A stretch of DNA of 64,000 nucleotides from Aptenodytes patagonicus (lineage: Eukaryota > Chordata > Aves > Sphenisciformes > Spheniscidae): contig NC_134950.1 of assembly GCF_965638725.1 (NCBI RefSeq), forward strand, positions 106,600,802 through 106,664,801, written 5' to 3'. Numbering within the stretch: the stretch's first letter is position 1; each line of letters starts with the position of its first letter. Positions 31,947 through 41,820 of the stretch are shown here, one piece after another. The position numbers and the translations under genes are program-made. Below the pieces are notes generated by a model that ran no database searches, was not told the origin of the DNA, and saw nothing but the letters and a program-made list of their open reading frames with translations.

Positions 31947-34809
31947 AATATTTGCCTTCTTGTCTCCTTCCAGGACTAAATTTCCTGTTTTCTTTCTTAC
32001 CACGCACGTAATATCAAGCTGTTTTTCGAGACACCCTCTTTCTGTCCTCACGTCCATTCCAAAGCAGCCCTGAGCCAGACATGCTTGGAGTACGTGACCA
32101 GAGGATTCCTGACACCTGGTGTATAGAATGTCATTCGTCACCAAAGAGGAGAGGGAAGGGACTTCATGTAACATCCAAACAACAAGAGTAATGCACCTCT
32201 ACAAAACAATTCCTTTATCACTCCACACCACAGGCTTTTACAGCATGGCATCATATAGTAGTGGTGTTGAACTTGGAGCTTAGGACTATAAATGTTTAAA
32301 CATACTTTTATTTCCTATCGTGCTACCCTGACTTCTCATTCCAGCATTGGAGAGACTGGAATTTCCCTAGGAAAGAGCAAGAGAAACACGCTTTGGATAC
32401 CATTTCAGCATAAAAGCACAATATGAAGACTTCACAGCACAGGCCTGTAATTCTGAACCAGGATGGAAGCAGATGGCTCCCCAGCCTCTAGGTTACCCTG
32501 TTTTTCATTTTTACTTCATGTGCTTCATACCGGGAAGACATATTTAAATTGAAAGTGACTAAAGTCTAAGCTTTTTACTGAAAGAAAGTAGCATAGAGCA
32601 TAGTTTGGCATGGAAAATGAATCTATGTTGTCAAATCTTCTCTTTTGTTCCTCTCTCTAACCCCCTCAAGACCTGTTTTTGTATTCATTGCCAACATGAA
32701 CTTGGTACCCTTTTAGTAAATGAAATAGTCTTTACTTATTGCAGTAAATACTCTTATGAGCACTGGTAGCACTGGTTGTTTACTGGTTCTCAGCCAAACC
32801 TCTGCTTTTGAAACCAACAACAACAACAAAAAGATTTTTGCTCAGCTTCCCTTAGCCCACGAATGCACGCCTAACATGGATTACTGCTTTTAAAATATGG
32901 TTCATCTTACATTCCCAGATTTCAGACCCTGGGAATGTATGTAACAGCTCAACTCTGAAAAACTGAGCCCTCTGAGGAGGAAGAGAATAGAGGACAACAG
33001 GGCAAAGCCGAGAGCGCCAGTTATATTTTAAATAAACTCATTGTTAAGCATAGTCTTTTTGGTCTTGCTGTTTGTCGCTTCTATTCTTAGGTTTTCTGAA
33101 CTTTGGGACTTTTCCACGACCAGTTTTGGCTTTACAGACACTTCCATTTTTTACTCCATAAACCCAGCTGTGGACTGTTGGCCTAATTCAGCTCAAGATT
33201 TGAACTAGGAGGGCCATTCAAATTAGTCACAAAGTAAAAGAACCAGACCTTTGGAGGGGGAAATGCATGGTGAAATACTTCCTTCAGTCTCCTTCACACT
33301 TTAATTGCCCTTCCTCCATTGCTCTGCTGGCTGGATACCATGGTTTTTTGTTCTGACCCCACTGACCTGCCTCGCAAACAAGAGGAGCTATTTACAAAAA
33401 GCCTTTACCAAGTCATGCCTGTTTTCAGTTGAACTCTAACCTAGCCATTGCTAAAATGCGGTACTACAAAGATTTAGTGCGATTCTTGCAAACTCGTTAG
33501 CTGTATAATGCTTGCTCCTCCACATTTCCAGCTGTTTCTTTACCCCTGCAAATAGGACTCTCTGACTTTATTCAAGATGTCTGGATGCAAGCAGACAGAG
33601 CCACTTCAACGGCCTCCAGGGGAAAATACTGCTGCCTAAGAGGGAAGCTTATGTAGCTGTTCTGGCAGGAGGGAAAACCAGGAAGGCTATGGCTGTTATC
33701 AGGAGTAAAAATGCAAAATAGTACAGTTCTACTATCTAGCCCTAAGGGAAAGGAGATTTATTAGCAATGAATAAACAGGTAAGAAGCAACAATTGTTTCT
33801 TATTATTTATGCAACAGCATGAAAAAGCTATGTGGTTGCAGCTAGTGGCTGTGTACAAATGCAAAGCATATGCATATTATTGTTCAGATTGTTTTATCTA
33901 GAAGCTTTCTAGAGCAGTAACACTGCGAGAGCATTCAAGCTCTGCAAATCTTTCTTGATTTTTCTTTCTACAACAAGAAAGGCAAAGAGGATAATCTGCA
34001 AGAGTGGGAAGATAAGGATGTACAGAGGAGAAGCCACCATTACGGGAAGCAGGCAGCAATGTGGAGGTTTGCTTTGATCTTTGATTGCCAGAATCTCACC
34101 ACAGAGATTAACGCACCTTCCTATACAAGGCGGGGAAGGTCAAGAAGGAAAACTTATTAAGAAAGATTCTAAGTGGTAGGCTTGAAAGAGATAATCTTTC
34201 CAGCATTTGAGGTCACTACTAACTCAGGAGAGAAACTTGTTACGGATGAAGGCACTGCTAGTGTCTGGCATATCTATAAAGTAATAGACTAAGGAAAGCT
34301 ATTGCCCAACGTTGATACTCTGCTAACCATATAGACACGGTAAATTGAAAACCTCTTCATTTACATCAGGCAACAGCTACAGCACCCAGGACATCCGCGT
34401 ACACAAGAAGACACCTCTGCAATAGATGCACCAGGAGCTTTTTATGCTACAAAGCTGAAAGCCGCGGGGCTGACCTACATGCTAGCATGACTGCAAGAGG
34501 CACCACCCAATTCTTGCTTATCCCTTCGGTCTTGTCCGTTTAGACATTCTGGTGCAAGGACCTTCAACAAGTGCGGTATTTTTACCGCTCTGTATTACAA
34601 AACTAATTACATGGGGAAAAGGAAACAAACCTTAAAAAAAGAACAAACCCAGAACTTGGGCCTTGTTGGTAGACAAGCATTTTTCATCGTTTGTCACTTC
34701 TGTCCTACAAAATTGTAAGACCTCTGAAGAGCAAACCTCAACGTCCTTATTCAGGTTTTGCCCTGCAGATTACGATTTCTTTAGAAAATAAAGGAACACC
34801 ACTGCTAGA

Positions 34810-35350
34810 TGGTATTTAATGGTTCGCCCACTCCCTTCGGAGCGCCGCGGAGCCTCCCCGGCCCGCCCCGCTGCCTCGCCTACCGGCGGCTCCGGGCCAG
34901 CGGGCGGGGCGCTCACCTGCCCGCCCCGCCGCGGCCGGGGGGAGGGCGACGGGCCGCGGCTCGGAGCCGGAGGCGATGGCGGCCGCCGACCCGCCGGGCG
35001 CCGGGGACCTCTCGCAGCTGGTGAGCGCGGGGCTGGCTCCGGCGGGGAGACGGGTGACGGGGAGCGGGTTTGGGGGCACCCTTGCTGCGGGGCTCCGCCT
35101 GGGCGGGCGCCTGCCCGGCACCCGGCACCGGGGCGGCCGCAGCGGGCCCGCCTGGCCGGCGCGTCCCGCCGTACGGCCGAGCGGAGAAGGGCCGAAAGCC
35201 GGCGGAGAGGCGCGGGAGGACGCGTGCCTGGGGGCCGGTCCCCGCGCCCCGGCCCGGCCGCCGGCTCCCGCGGCTCTCCGGGCCGTAGCTGCCCTCCGTG
35301 CGCCGCCGCCCGCGGCTCCTGCTTTCTCTCTCTTTTTTTTTTCCTCCCAG
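34810..35350 (+). promoter_or_regulatory. HSBP1L1: CpG-island promoter and 5' end of HSBP1L1
   Basis: Very CpG-rich sequence starts about 165 bp before the HSBP1L1 ATG and continues through the 330-bp first intron. Flanking DNA on the left is AT-rich. No TATA box is obvious close to the ATG. Long reading frames on both strands here come from GC content. Confidence 0.8.
34976..35020 (+). CDS. HSBP1L1: HSBP1L1 coding exon 1
   Basis: Heat shock factor binding protein 1-like 1 is a small coiled-coil protein related to HSBP1, which binds the trimerisation region of heat shock factor 1. This exon encodes MAAADPPGAGDLSQL and ends in phase 0 at CTG|GTGAGC. The N-terminus is short, Ala/Pro-rich and poorly conserved compared with human. 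I assigned the exon because the next exon joins in frame to give the family motif AENL. The ATG lies in GGCGATGG, a reasonable Kozak context. Confidence 0.85.
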
Positions 35351-35417
35351 GCGGAAAATCTGCTGCATCAGCTGCAAGAGAATTTTCAAGCTCTGACTGA
35401 AAAGATAACGCTGAGAA
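35351..35417 (+). CDS. HSBP1L1: HSBP1L1 coding exon 2 (ends at AT-AC donor)
   Basis: After a T-rich acceptor (CTCCCAG), this exon encodes AENLLHQLQENFQALTEKIT, then LR, matching recalled human HSBP1L1 ([22 protein letters not shown]). It is the first half of the heptad-repeat coiled coil. The protein match ends at CTG AGA A, and no GT donor follows. The next bases are ATATCCTCTT, close to the U12-type AT-AC donor consensus. Joining to the TGGAAG at 36,381 restores the conserved RMEEMG sequence. Without this splice the frame runs into an unrelated C-terminus. Confidence 0.9.
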
Positions 35418-36380
35418 ATATCCTCTTCCGAAGCCGGGCCACTAGCTCCGCGGGAGAGGCGTCGTGCTCTACGGCCCCGCTTCCTCCGCTGGACCGGGCT
35501 CGGTGTCCCCCCCGCGCGCTGATGTAGCGAGGGGCTTTGCTTTTTAACATCGGGATGCGCTTTTCTCCTAAACATCAAATTAAGCTATAATGGTTGACGT
35601 TCTTAAACGCCTGTGATGCAAAGACAGGTGAATTGCCCCCCAAGCCCGCTTATTTTTCCCTTTACTAAGAAGGAAATCCTAAAAAAAGGTGTTACTAAAA
35701 GTAGTATCAACTCCCAGTGAGCTAGTCTCTGTGCGGCAATTCTTGCTTTCAAGTAAAATACGCAACAAATTATGCGTAAAGATTCTGAAGGCACATTAAA
35801 AAAGCAACCATCTTCAAAAATGCCACTGAAATCAGTGTAGCACTGCATGTCGTTGCTTTAAAAGCAACCGTTAGCCTCCCGAGCGTAGGAAGGTGAGCCC
35901 TCAAAAAGAGAAATTAAGACCTGAAGGGGCTCCGAGCTTTCTCATTAGATATATTTACGGAAACTACCTCTGCTTTCTGAAACTGTGAATTTATTAAATT
36001 TTCCATTTTCTTCTGAAACTTGACCTTTCAGGAAGCGGCGGCTTTAGTGTAAGAGAAGAAGAATGTTTTAGCAACCTGATTGTGTAGGTATCACCTAAAA
36101 TAGTTCCTCAGCAAGAAAACAATCTCTTACGCAGAAAATACTCCAGTTAACTCATGGGCGTGCAGGAAGGCATTTGAAAATATTTACAACTTGAATGCTT
36201 CTCTGTTGCAAGAGAAAGTGGGATTGTCTTGTAACTATACAACTTTGTGCATGCTTCACCTTGCGTTAAACATAGACTAAGTAAGGGGCTGAGACACCTG
36301 GAAGAAAGCTTCTTGTTATTCTCACAGAAGGAAAAAAACTATTAAGTTACATTATTCTTAAGTTATCTTTAACTTTTTAC
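35418..36380 (+). other. HSBP1L1: HSBP1L1 U12-type AT-AC intron (predicted)
   Basis: The intron begins ATATCCTCTT and ends TCTTTAACTTTTTAC. The first matches the minor-spliceosome donor consensus at nearly all positions. TCTTTAAC at 36,366-36,373 resembles the U12 branch site (TCCTTAAC) and lies about 9-10 nt before the terminal AC. Splicing here joins A|TG to make the Met codon of RMEEMG, exactly as in the recalled human protein. No canonical GT-AG pair gives that protein. The call rests on motif and frame, not on transcript data. Confidence 0.85.
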
Positions 36381-36475
36381 TGGAAGAAATGGGCGAGCGC
36401 ATTGATGACCTTGAGAAGCATGTTGCTGACCTGATGACAGAGGCTGGGATAGAAAACACCGATGAAGAGTTGAGA
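36381..36475 (+). CDS. HSBP1L1: HSBP1L1 coding exon 3
   Basis: This exon encodes (M)EEMGERIDDLEKHVADLM, then TEAGIENTDEELR, a clear match to human HSBP1L1 ([20 protein letters not shown], then QAGIEN). It completes the amphipathic coiled coil. It starts right after the AC acceptor. The likely donor is AGA|GTAAAG in phase 0, which is weak. If unspliced, translation would continue about 23 codons (VKKLNFHC and onward) before a stop. Both exons 1-3 and the human protein give a core of about 69 residues. Confidence 0.9.
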
Positions 36476-36653
36476 GTAAAGAAACTTAATTTTCACTGTA
36501 TGTATTTCCACTTAGTTTTGCACTATGGACAGCACCTAGCATGAAAATATTGTTTATATAGTTATCATACCTGCATTTCCTCAGATTTATAGAGTATACT
36601 GAGATTATTTCTTTTTTAAATATTTAAAATGACCTTGGATTTCTTTTTGCCAG

Positions 36654-36737
36654 GAGCCAAAGAATGCTACCGGTTTTTCGAAAGAAAAACTGGAGCTTGA
36701 TGCATCTGTTCCACCGAGTGCCACATACAAGGGGTAG
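36654..36737 (+). CDS. HSBP1L1: HSBP1L1 candidate terminal exon
   Basis: A good acceptor (TTCTTTTTGCCAG) is followed, in the phase needed by exon 3, by 27 codons: EPKNATGFSKEKLELDASVP, then PSATYKG and a TAG stop. An AATAAA lies 44 bp after the stop. The full protein would be 96 residues, longer than the recalled 74-residue human form, and this tail is not conserved with what I remember. An alternative last exon could start at 37,478 after TTTCTTTGCAG, where CAC TGA would end the protein almost at once and give a length nearer to human. Confidence 0.5.
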   Translation, partial: EPKNATGFSKEKLELDASVPPSATYKG

Positions 36738-36780
36738 CACAAACCAATTCTGAATATGTAAACTGAGGCTGTACATTTGT

Positions 36781-36786
36781 AATAAA
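36781..36786 (+). terminator. HSBP1L1: Poly(A) signal AATAAA, HSBP1L1 candidate
   Basis: A canonical AATAAA lies 44 bp past the stop of the candidate terminal exon, followed by a TG-rich stretch. It supports, but does not prove, that this is the gene's 3' end. Confidence 0.55.
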
Positions 36787-36799
36787 ATGCGTGTGGCTT

Positions 36800-38327
36800 A
36801 AAGCACTCCCGCCCACCATTCCATCCCTCAGGTGTGCTAACCTAGCTGACTGAGAATTCTCACTGGTATAAAATTTATGTACATCTGCTTTTAAACCTGC
36901 TTCAGCTTCCCAACATGGCTCAGAGTACGCCTCTTTGATACACTCAGTTGTTTTGTTCTTGCAGCAGTAAGATGGGGGATGGAAAGAGCAAGGATAACTT
37001 TTAGTAGTATTGTCAAACACTCTGTAATATAAAATCATGCTACGGTTCAGGGTTGCGTGCGAGATTTTATATCGCTATCTGTTGCAAATGCCACCCCCCT
37101 GTCCCGATGGATACCTTAGTCAGTGTTCTTAGTATTTACAAGACAGCATTGCTTCCGTGTTCTGTGGGTGCGGGTGATGTCATCTTCCTGGTGTTACACG
37201 CTTTCCTGATTCAAACTGAGACACATCAATTATTTTTGTCATTTAGAGACTGCCTACCCAGTGAAAGATAGGAACACCTGTAAACATATTGAAGTAATTT
37301 AGGCAACTATTCGTTCTGATGCCTTTTTTGTGATAAGCCACGTAGTAATTTTCAGAAATACAGAAAGACAATCCATGAAGATGTATTTAACTGTACAGAG
37401 ATCTTCCTATTTTTATGCTGAATCACATTCATGAATAATTAAACCATTAACCTACTTATTCACTGTTTCTTTGCAGCACTGAAATGAGGACGTGACCAAG
37501 AAAGATAAAGGGAGAACAGCACCGCATTGAATCTGGGAGTTTACAATCAGTGTCACTAGTCACAAAAAGCGTCAGTGAAAACAAACACACTTGCATCATG
37601 TCACAACAGAATCTCAAATTTATTTTTTTTTTTTTTTAAACTATTGCCCCAGGAAAAAAAGTAGAAAGCTGGGTTTACTTGTCTAAATGGGACACTATTT
37701 CCTGTAATTGGGAAAGAACTACTAGTTTCAGGGGAGGCAAAACCACTATTTTGGACAGAAAACTATATCCTATGTAGTGAACTTACCCAGTCGCAACCTT
37801 TTTCAATGTATGAAAATGTATGTCATTTATTTTAATAATATTAAAATTTTCATCGTATTTCTTTGTTGCCTTTTTAACTTAAATGTTCTCAGAATAGCAA
37901 GATCCTTCTATGACAAAACTTTTCCATTTGCTTGTGCCATTTTGATGCTGCTTTAAATCTTTTACATTACAAAATAACATCTTATTTGACGTTATTACAA
38001 AGGTGCCTTTGCAAAACTTCATAGGTCCAATGAACATAAACTGTTCTGCACTGAAAGCAACGGCAGTATTTGCAGAGATTACAGCTGTTCAGCTGTTACT
38101 CTTTCCACAAGCCCACCCAAAGCTGTGCACACCTGCACAGGTGACATCGTCCAGGCATGCATACTGTGCCAATTTCAGTTCTTTAACATTAGCCATTTTG
38201 ATGAAAGAGCCTAAAGACTTTGAGATAGATAGGAATTCTAGTTACCAAACATGTCCCGAACAAGACGTGCCAGAGTCAAAGAAAACAGGACATCTGCACT
38301 AACTTTAAGGTTCTTGTACACCAAAAC
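36800..38327. other. Intergenic region, HSBP1L1 to inverted repeat
   Basis: Unique AT-rich sequence. It includes a possible alternative terminal exon of HSBP1L1 at about 37,478 and a T-run at 37,622-37,638. I see nothing else that I can support. Confidence 0.4.
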
Positions 38328-38659
38328 ATTGGCCCTTCTGGCAGGAAAGATTTTGTTTGAAACTTAACCGGAACCTCTTACAACAAATGCAGAAATTGAA
38401 GCATTACCAGGTAAATAGAATACCTCAGCTAATGAAGGATAAATATGCTTTTTAAAACTTTGGCAAGTGTTAATACTTGTCATCACTTATAGATTCTTCA
38501 TTAATATAAAGAAAACATGCTAATCAATGCTTTAATCAGTGTAGATTTGCAAGCAATGTCAAACTGGGGGGAGAGGGTGCTATGCTAGAGGACAGGCTGG
38601 AGAAATGGGCCAACAGGAACCTCATGAAGTTCAAAGGCAAATGCCAAGCCTCACCCCTA
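38328..38659 (+). repeat. Large inverted repeat, left arm
   Basis: These 332 bases recur on the opposite strand at 39,217-39,604 with about seven mismatches counted by eye, so roughly 98% identity. The arm includes ordinary unique DNA and, at its inner end (from about 38,577), a CR1 piece beginning GTGCTATGCTAGAGGACAGG. The 557-bp spacer is mostly antisense CR1. The high identity indicates a recent inverted duplication or ongoing gene conversion between arms. Confidence 0.95.
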
Positions 38660-39300
38660 AGGATGGAGATTCCTCAGCCTTTCTGGAAAGCCTGTTCTGC
38701 TGCTTGAGCACCCTCATAGTTGAAAAAAAGAGTTCCTTGCATCTGGCTGGAATTTCCTGTCTTCTGGCTTGTGTCTATTAGCTCTCTTGTGTAAAACACC
38801 TCCAACAAGAGTCTAACTGTTCCCCATGCTCAACCATGGGGTAGTTGTAAGCCAGAAAGCAAGCCTTAGCCTTTTCTTAAGGCTGAACCAATAGAATTCT
38901 CTCAAAGCCTCGTATGCTTTGTGCTCCACCGTATCTTGGTGGCTCTCTGTCTAACTGCCGCATAACAATGTATTTCTTGAACTGGGGAGCCCCAAAAAAG
39001 ACACAGTATTCTGGGTGTGGTCTGACAGGAGTTGAGTAGAAGGGAATGACCTGCTGGCTCTGCTGGTGCTAATACTGAGCAGTGTGTGGCTGCAGCCTTT
39101 GTTGCCAGGGCACCCTGCTGACTTTCAGCTCCTCCACCAGACCCCACTCCTTTCCTGCGAAGCTGCATGCCAGCCAGCCCCTCACAACTGCACCGCAGCA
39201 TAAGCTTACCCTCTCCTAGGGGCGAGGCTTGGCATTTGCCTTTGAACTTCATGAGGTTCCTGTTGGCCCATTTCTCCAGCCTGTCCTCTAGCATAGCACC
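38660..39300 (-). repeat. CR1 LINE fragment between inverted arms
   Basis: Read on the minus strand, this is CR1-like: AGGACAGGCTGGAGAAATGG near its start, then the segment whose antisense reads GTGTGGTCTGACAGGAGTTG, then a TTTCCAGAAAGGCTGAGG-like block. It runs from about 39,300 down to 38,660 and its start overlaps the right arm of the inverted repeat. It is diverged and lacks coding capacity. Confidence 0.65.
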
Positions 39301-39604
39301 CTCTCCCCCCAGTTTGACATTGCTTGCAAATCTACACTGATTAAAGCATTGATTAGCATGTTTTCTTTATATTAATCAATGATATTAATTGACAATTGGT
39401 AATTAAATTATAATTAATTGATATTAATTGCTGAAGAATCTGTAAGAGATGACAAGTATTAACACCTGCCAAAGTTTTAAAAAGCATATTTATCCTTCAT
39501 TAGCTGAGGTATTCTATTTACCTGGTAATGCTTCAATTTCTGCATTTGTTGTAAGAGGTTCCTGTTAAGTTTTAAACAAAATCTTTCCTGCCAAAAGGGC
39601 CAAT
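39217..39604 (-). repeat. Large inverted repeat, right arm with 55-bp AT-rich insert
   Basis: Reverse complement of the left arm at 38,328-38,659. The only large difference is an extra 55 bp at about 39,377-39,431, made of AATTA/TTAAT words and itself partly palindromic. Without the insert the arm is 333 bp, matching the left arm. Transcripts across both arms could fold into a long hairpin. Confidence 0.95.
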
Positions 39605-39609
39605 ACTCA

Positions 39610-39712
39610 ACACTGGACAGTCCTGAGCAACCTGATCAAGTGGGACCTACTTTGGGAGGCTGGACTAGACCTCCAATGGTCCCTTCCAACATAAATTATT
39701 CCATAATTAATA
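39610..39712 (+). repeat. CR1 LINE 3'-end fragment
   Basis: A typical CR1 3' end in plus orientation: GTCCTGAGCAACCTGATCAA, then a TGGACTAGACCTCCAATGGT block and CCTTCCAACATAAATTATTCC. It abuts the outer end of the right inverted arm. Confidence 0.8.
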
Positions 39713-40474
39713 ACCACTGTAAACCAGGTCAATTTAATTTTACTTTCTTTACTCATTCTAAATCCTCTAAAACACCCAGATGGTAAAAAAGCATATTCCA
39801 CTTTGTCTTGTGACAAACTGGACCAAAAGTACAGGTATCTCCTTTCTGCGTAGTCTGGCTTGTTTTTTCTTAATCCTGTAAATATGCATGTGTCAGTTTA
39901 AAAAAAAAAAACAAAACCAAAAACCCACACAACACTGGCTCCATTACTGCAGAACAAAAGTTGTCAGAAACGCAAATGGAAACTTCAAAAGCCATGCCAC
40001 AGTGGAATCCAATCCAAGTCTCATGAGTATATGTGCATTTTAGTATACCTTTAGGCAAACTGGAGGTCAAATGAGAGAAAGCGCAGCTCATCCTTTCTTC
40101 AACTGTTGACTGTGCAGCCAGCTCCAGAACTCCAATTACCCTTTGGCACTGCAGAATCTACTAAGTACTTCAGACTGAGTACTGTGTGCATAATCACCAT
40201 GAAAAAGAAGTCCATCGCCACAAGTCAATTAACTTGTGGGGGAGGGAAGTCATGGAAGGTATTTTCTCCAAGTTCTGCTAAATATTAATAAATGCACTTT
40301 AGTGTTTTCTTCCTATTTTTAGTGGATACAGAACACCAAGATACTATGCAAGGAAATCCTGACAGAAGTGATAAGCCTTCATCTTCAACATGACGACTTT
40401 GCATCCAATTACATTTGTTTTCATTCTCAAATTTAATTATCTAAAGAAAATTGAGGTAAATAAGTGAAACTCAT
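39713..40474. other. Intergenic region 3' of TXNL4A
   Basis: Unique AT-rich DNA with no recognised gene or repeat; the short frames on both strands look random. Confidence 0.4.
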
Positions 40475-40480
40475 TTTATT
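40475..40480 (-). terminator. TXNL4A: Poly(A) signal AATAAA, TXNL4A candidate
   Basis: TTTATT on the plus strand reads AATAAA on the gene strand, about 370 bp past the TXNL4A stop codon. This gives a plausible 3' UTR at 40,475-40,850. Confidence 0.5.
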
Positions 40481-40850
40481 CTTTTAAAAAAGCTATCGTA
40501 TAGTTTTCCCACATATTTGTGTAACAAAAGCAAACAGAAACAGTTGAAAAGTTTTTCTGCAAACAGGCTTTTTGTGTACAAAAATACATCATGCCCAAAG
40601 GACAACACAAAGTCTTTAAAAAATAAAAATAAAAAAACAATCCAAAATTAATCTACAGTATTACTGCAGTCAGACAGTTCCAGGCTTTGTGTCTTTTACT
40701 TTTCCAAACGGAATTCAAACCTTTTAAATAATTCAAAATATGCTCGAAGTTGAAGGATTTGTAGGTTTTTTTCGTTTTTTATATATATATGTACACAACA
40801 ATAAATTTAAGTGGACATCGGGTTAAAAAAAAGGCAGCCCCAAAGAAATG

Positions 40851-41022
40851 TCAGTATCTGTATTTAGTGGAATAATCTTTTGGCGATACCACCAAACCTC
40901 GACCTTTGCGGGCTCCTCTATAAACAGTTTCTATAATGTCAATCATCTCTTGCTTATCTTCCATTGCCCAGTTGATCTTGTTGTTATTACCTGTACCTAA
41001 ATCAATCATGATGTGTTTGTTT
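40851..41022 (-). CDS. TXNL4A: TXNL4A coding exon 3 (C-terminal)
   Basis: The reverse strand encodes (R)NKHIMIDLGTGNNNKINWA, MEDKQEMIDIIETVYRGARK, GRGLVVSPKDYSTKYRY and a TGA stop, almost identical to recalled human TXNL4A. It forms the C-terminal half of the thioredoxin-like fold and the conserved C-terminal tail. The acceptor is CTTTAAAG, and the exon completes a split Arg codon (AG|A) with exon 2. Together the three exons total 429 nt, giving the invariant 142-residue length. Confidence 0.98.
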
Positions 41023-41716
41023 CTTTAAAGGGAGAGAAAAAAAACCAGACAAGTTAATATGGTATTATAACTCAGAAAGAAACTTTATATCCCCCACAAG
41101 AATGCTTTGTAGGATTCAAAAGAAGCCCTTATAACATAAACAGGCTTGCAAAATACGCCTCAAAGAAAGAGTACCCACTCCTGCCACTAAAGTTGACATT
41201 TTACTGCCTATTTCTAAAGCTAGAACAAACACTGCAAACATGCCCCCAAGATTGCTACTCAGTACAATTATCCTTCAGCATATTCCTCATTGTTTGTATT
41301 TCTTTCCCACTACTGTCTAACACCAGAGGGAGTTCCACGCTTGCCAGTAGCACATTTTAGCTCATCAATGTAGACACCTTAGCTCCAAAAAAACTTAATA
41401 CTTTGAGTATATCTTTAAAGCAAGTTTGACAAGCTTGGCTGCTGTATTACTGCAATATTCTATATAGGGAGTTTCAGATTTAAAACTAAAGACAATGGAT
41501 AATAAAAACAGTTTTCACTATCACTAATTTTTACTCTATTATCAAAACAGCTAATTGGAAAACAAGCCATTTTCCTATTTAATCAGTTTATTCTTTTGTA
41601 GAGCAATGAAAAGACAAGCATCAGTATGCTGACATGCATTTAGAAATGATCTACTGAGACACTGTATTTGACACACAAAAAATTTAGCTGAGTTACATTC
41701 TAGAACCATCATGTAC
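41023..41716 (-). other. TXNL4A: TXNL4A intron 2
   Basis: A 694-bp intron between CAG|GTACAT and the CTTTAAAG acceptor; unique AT-rich sequence, nothing else seen. Confidence 0.85.
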
Positions 41717-41820
41717 CTGAAGAAAAACATGACGGTACAGGGATCGTACAACTCGTACATCTTGTTGAAGTCTGGTACTTCAGTGATATCCACAAGATAA
41801 ATAACAGCAAAGTTTTTTAC
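41717..41820 (-). CDS. TXNL4A: TXNL4A coding exon 2
   Basis: The reverse strand encodes VKNFAVIYLVDITEVPDFNK, then MYELYDPCTVMFFF and a split Arg, identical or nearly so to human. The segment includes the DPCTVMFFFRN core of the DIM1 fold. The acceptor is TTCTGTTCAG and the donor CAG|GTACAT. It joins exon 1 in phase 0 and exon 3 in phase 2. Confidence 0.98.

Larger units (their letters stand above)
28677..34800. other. Intergenic region, SLC66A2-HSBP1L1, right part
   Basis: No protein-coding exon is recognised. The stretch contains three tRNA-Trp-like sequences at 29.36, 30.55 and 31.88 kb, plus a weaker tRNA-like patch near 30.37-30.44 kb, all in minus orientation. From about 32.2 to 34.8 kb I see only unique AT-rich DNA. 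Confidence 0.5.

Noticed and set aside
34816-35578. Long frames on both strands around HSBP1L1 exon 1, including a 221-codon minus frame
   Set aside because: Again GC-driven. Only the short plus-strand exons match a known protein family.
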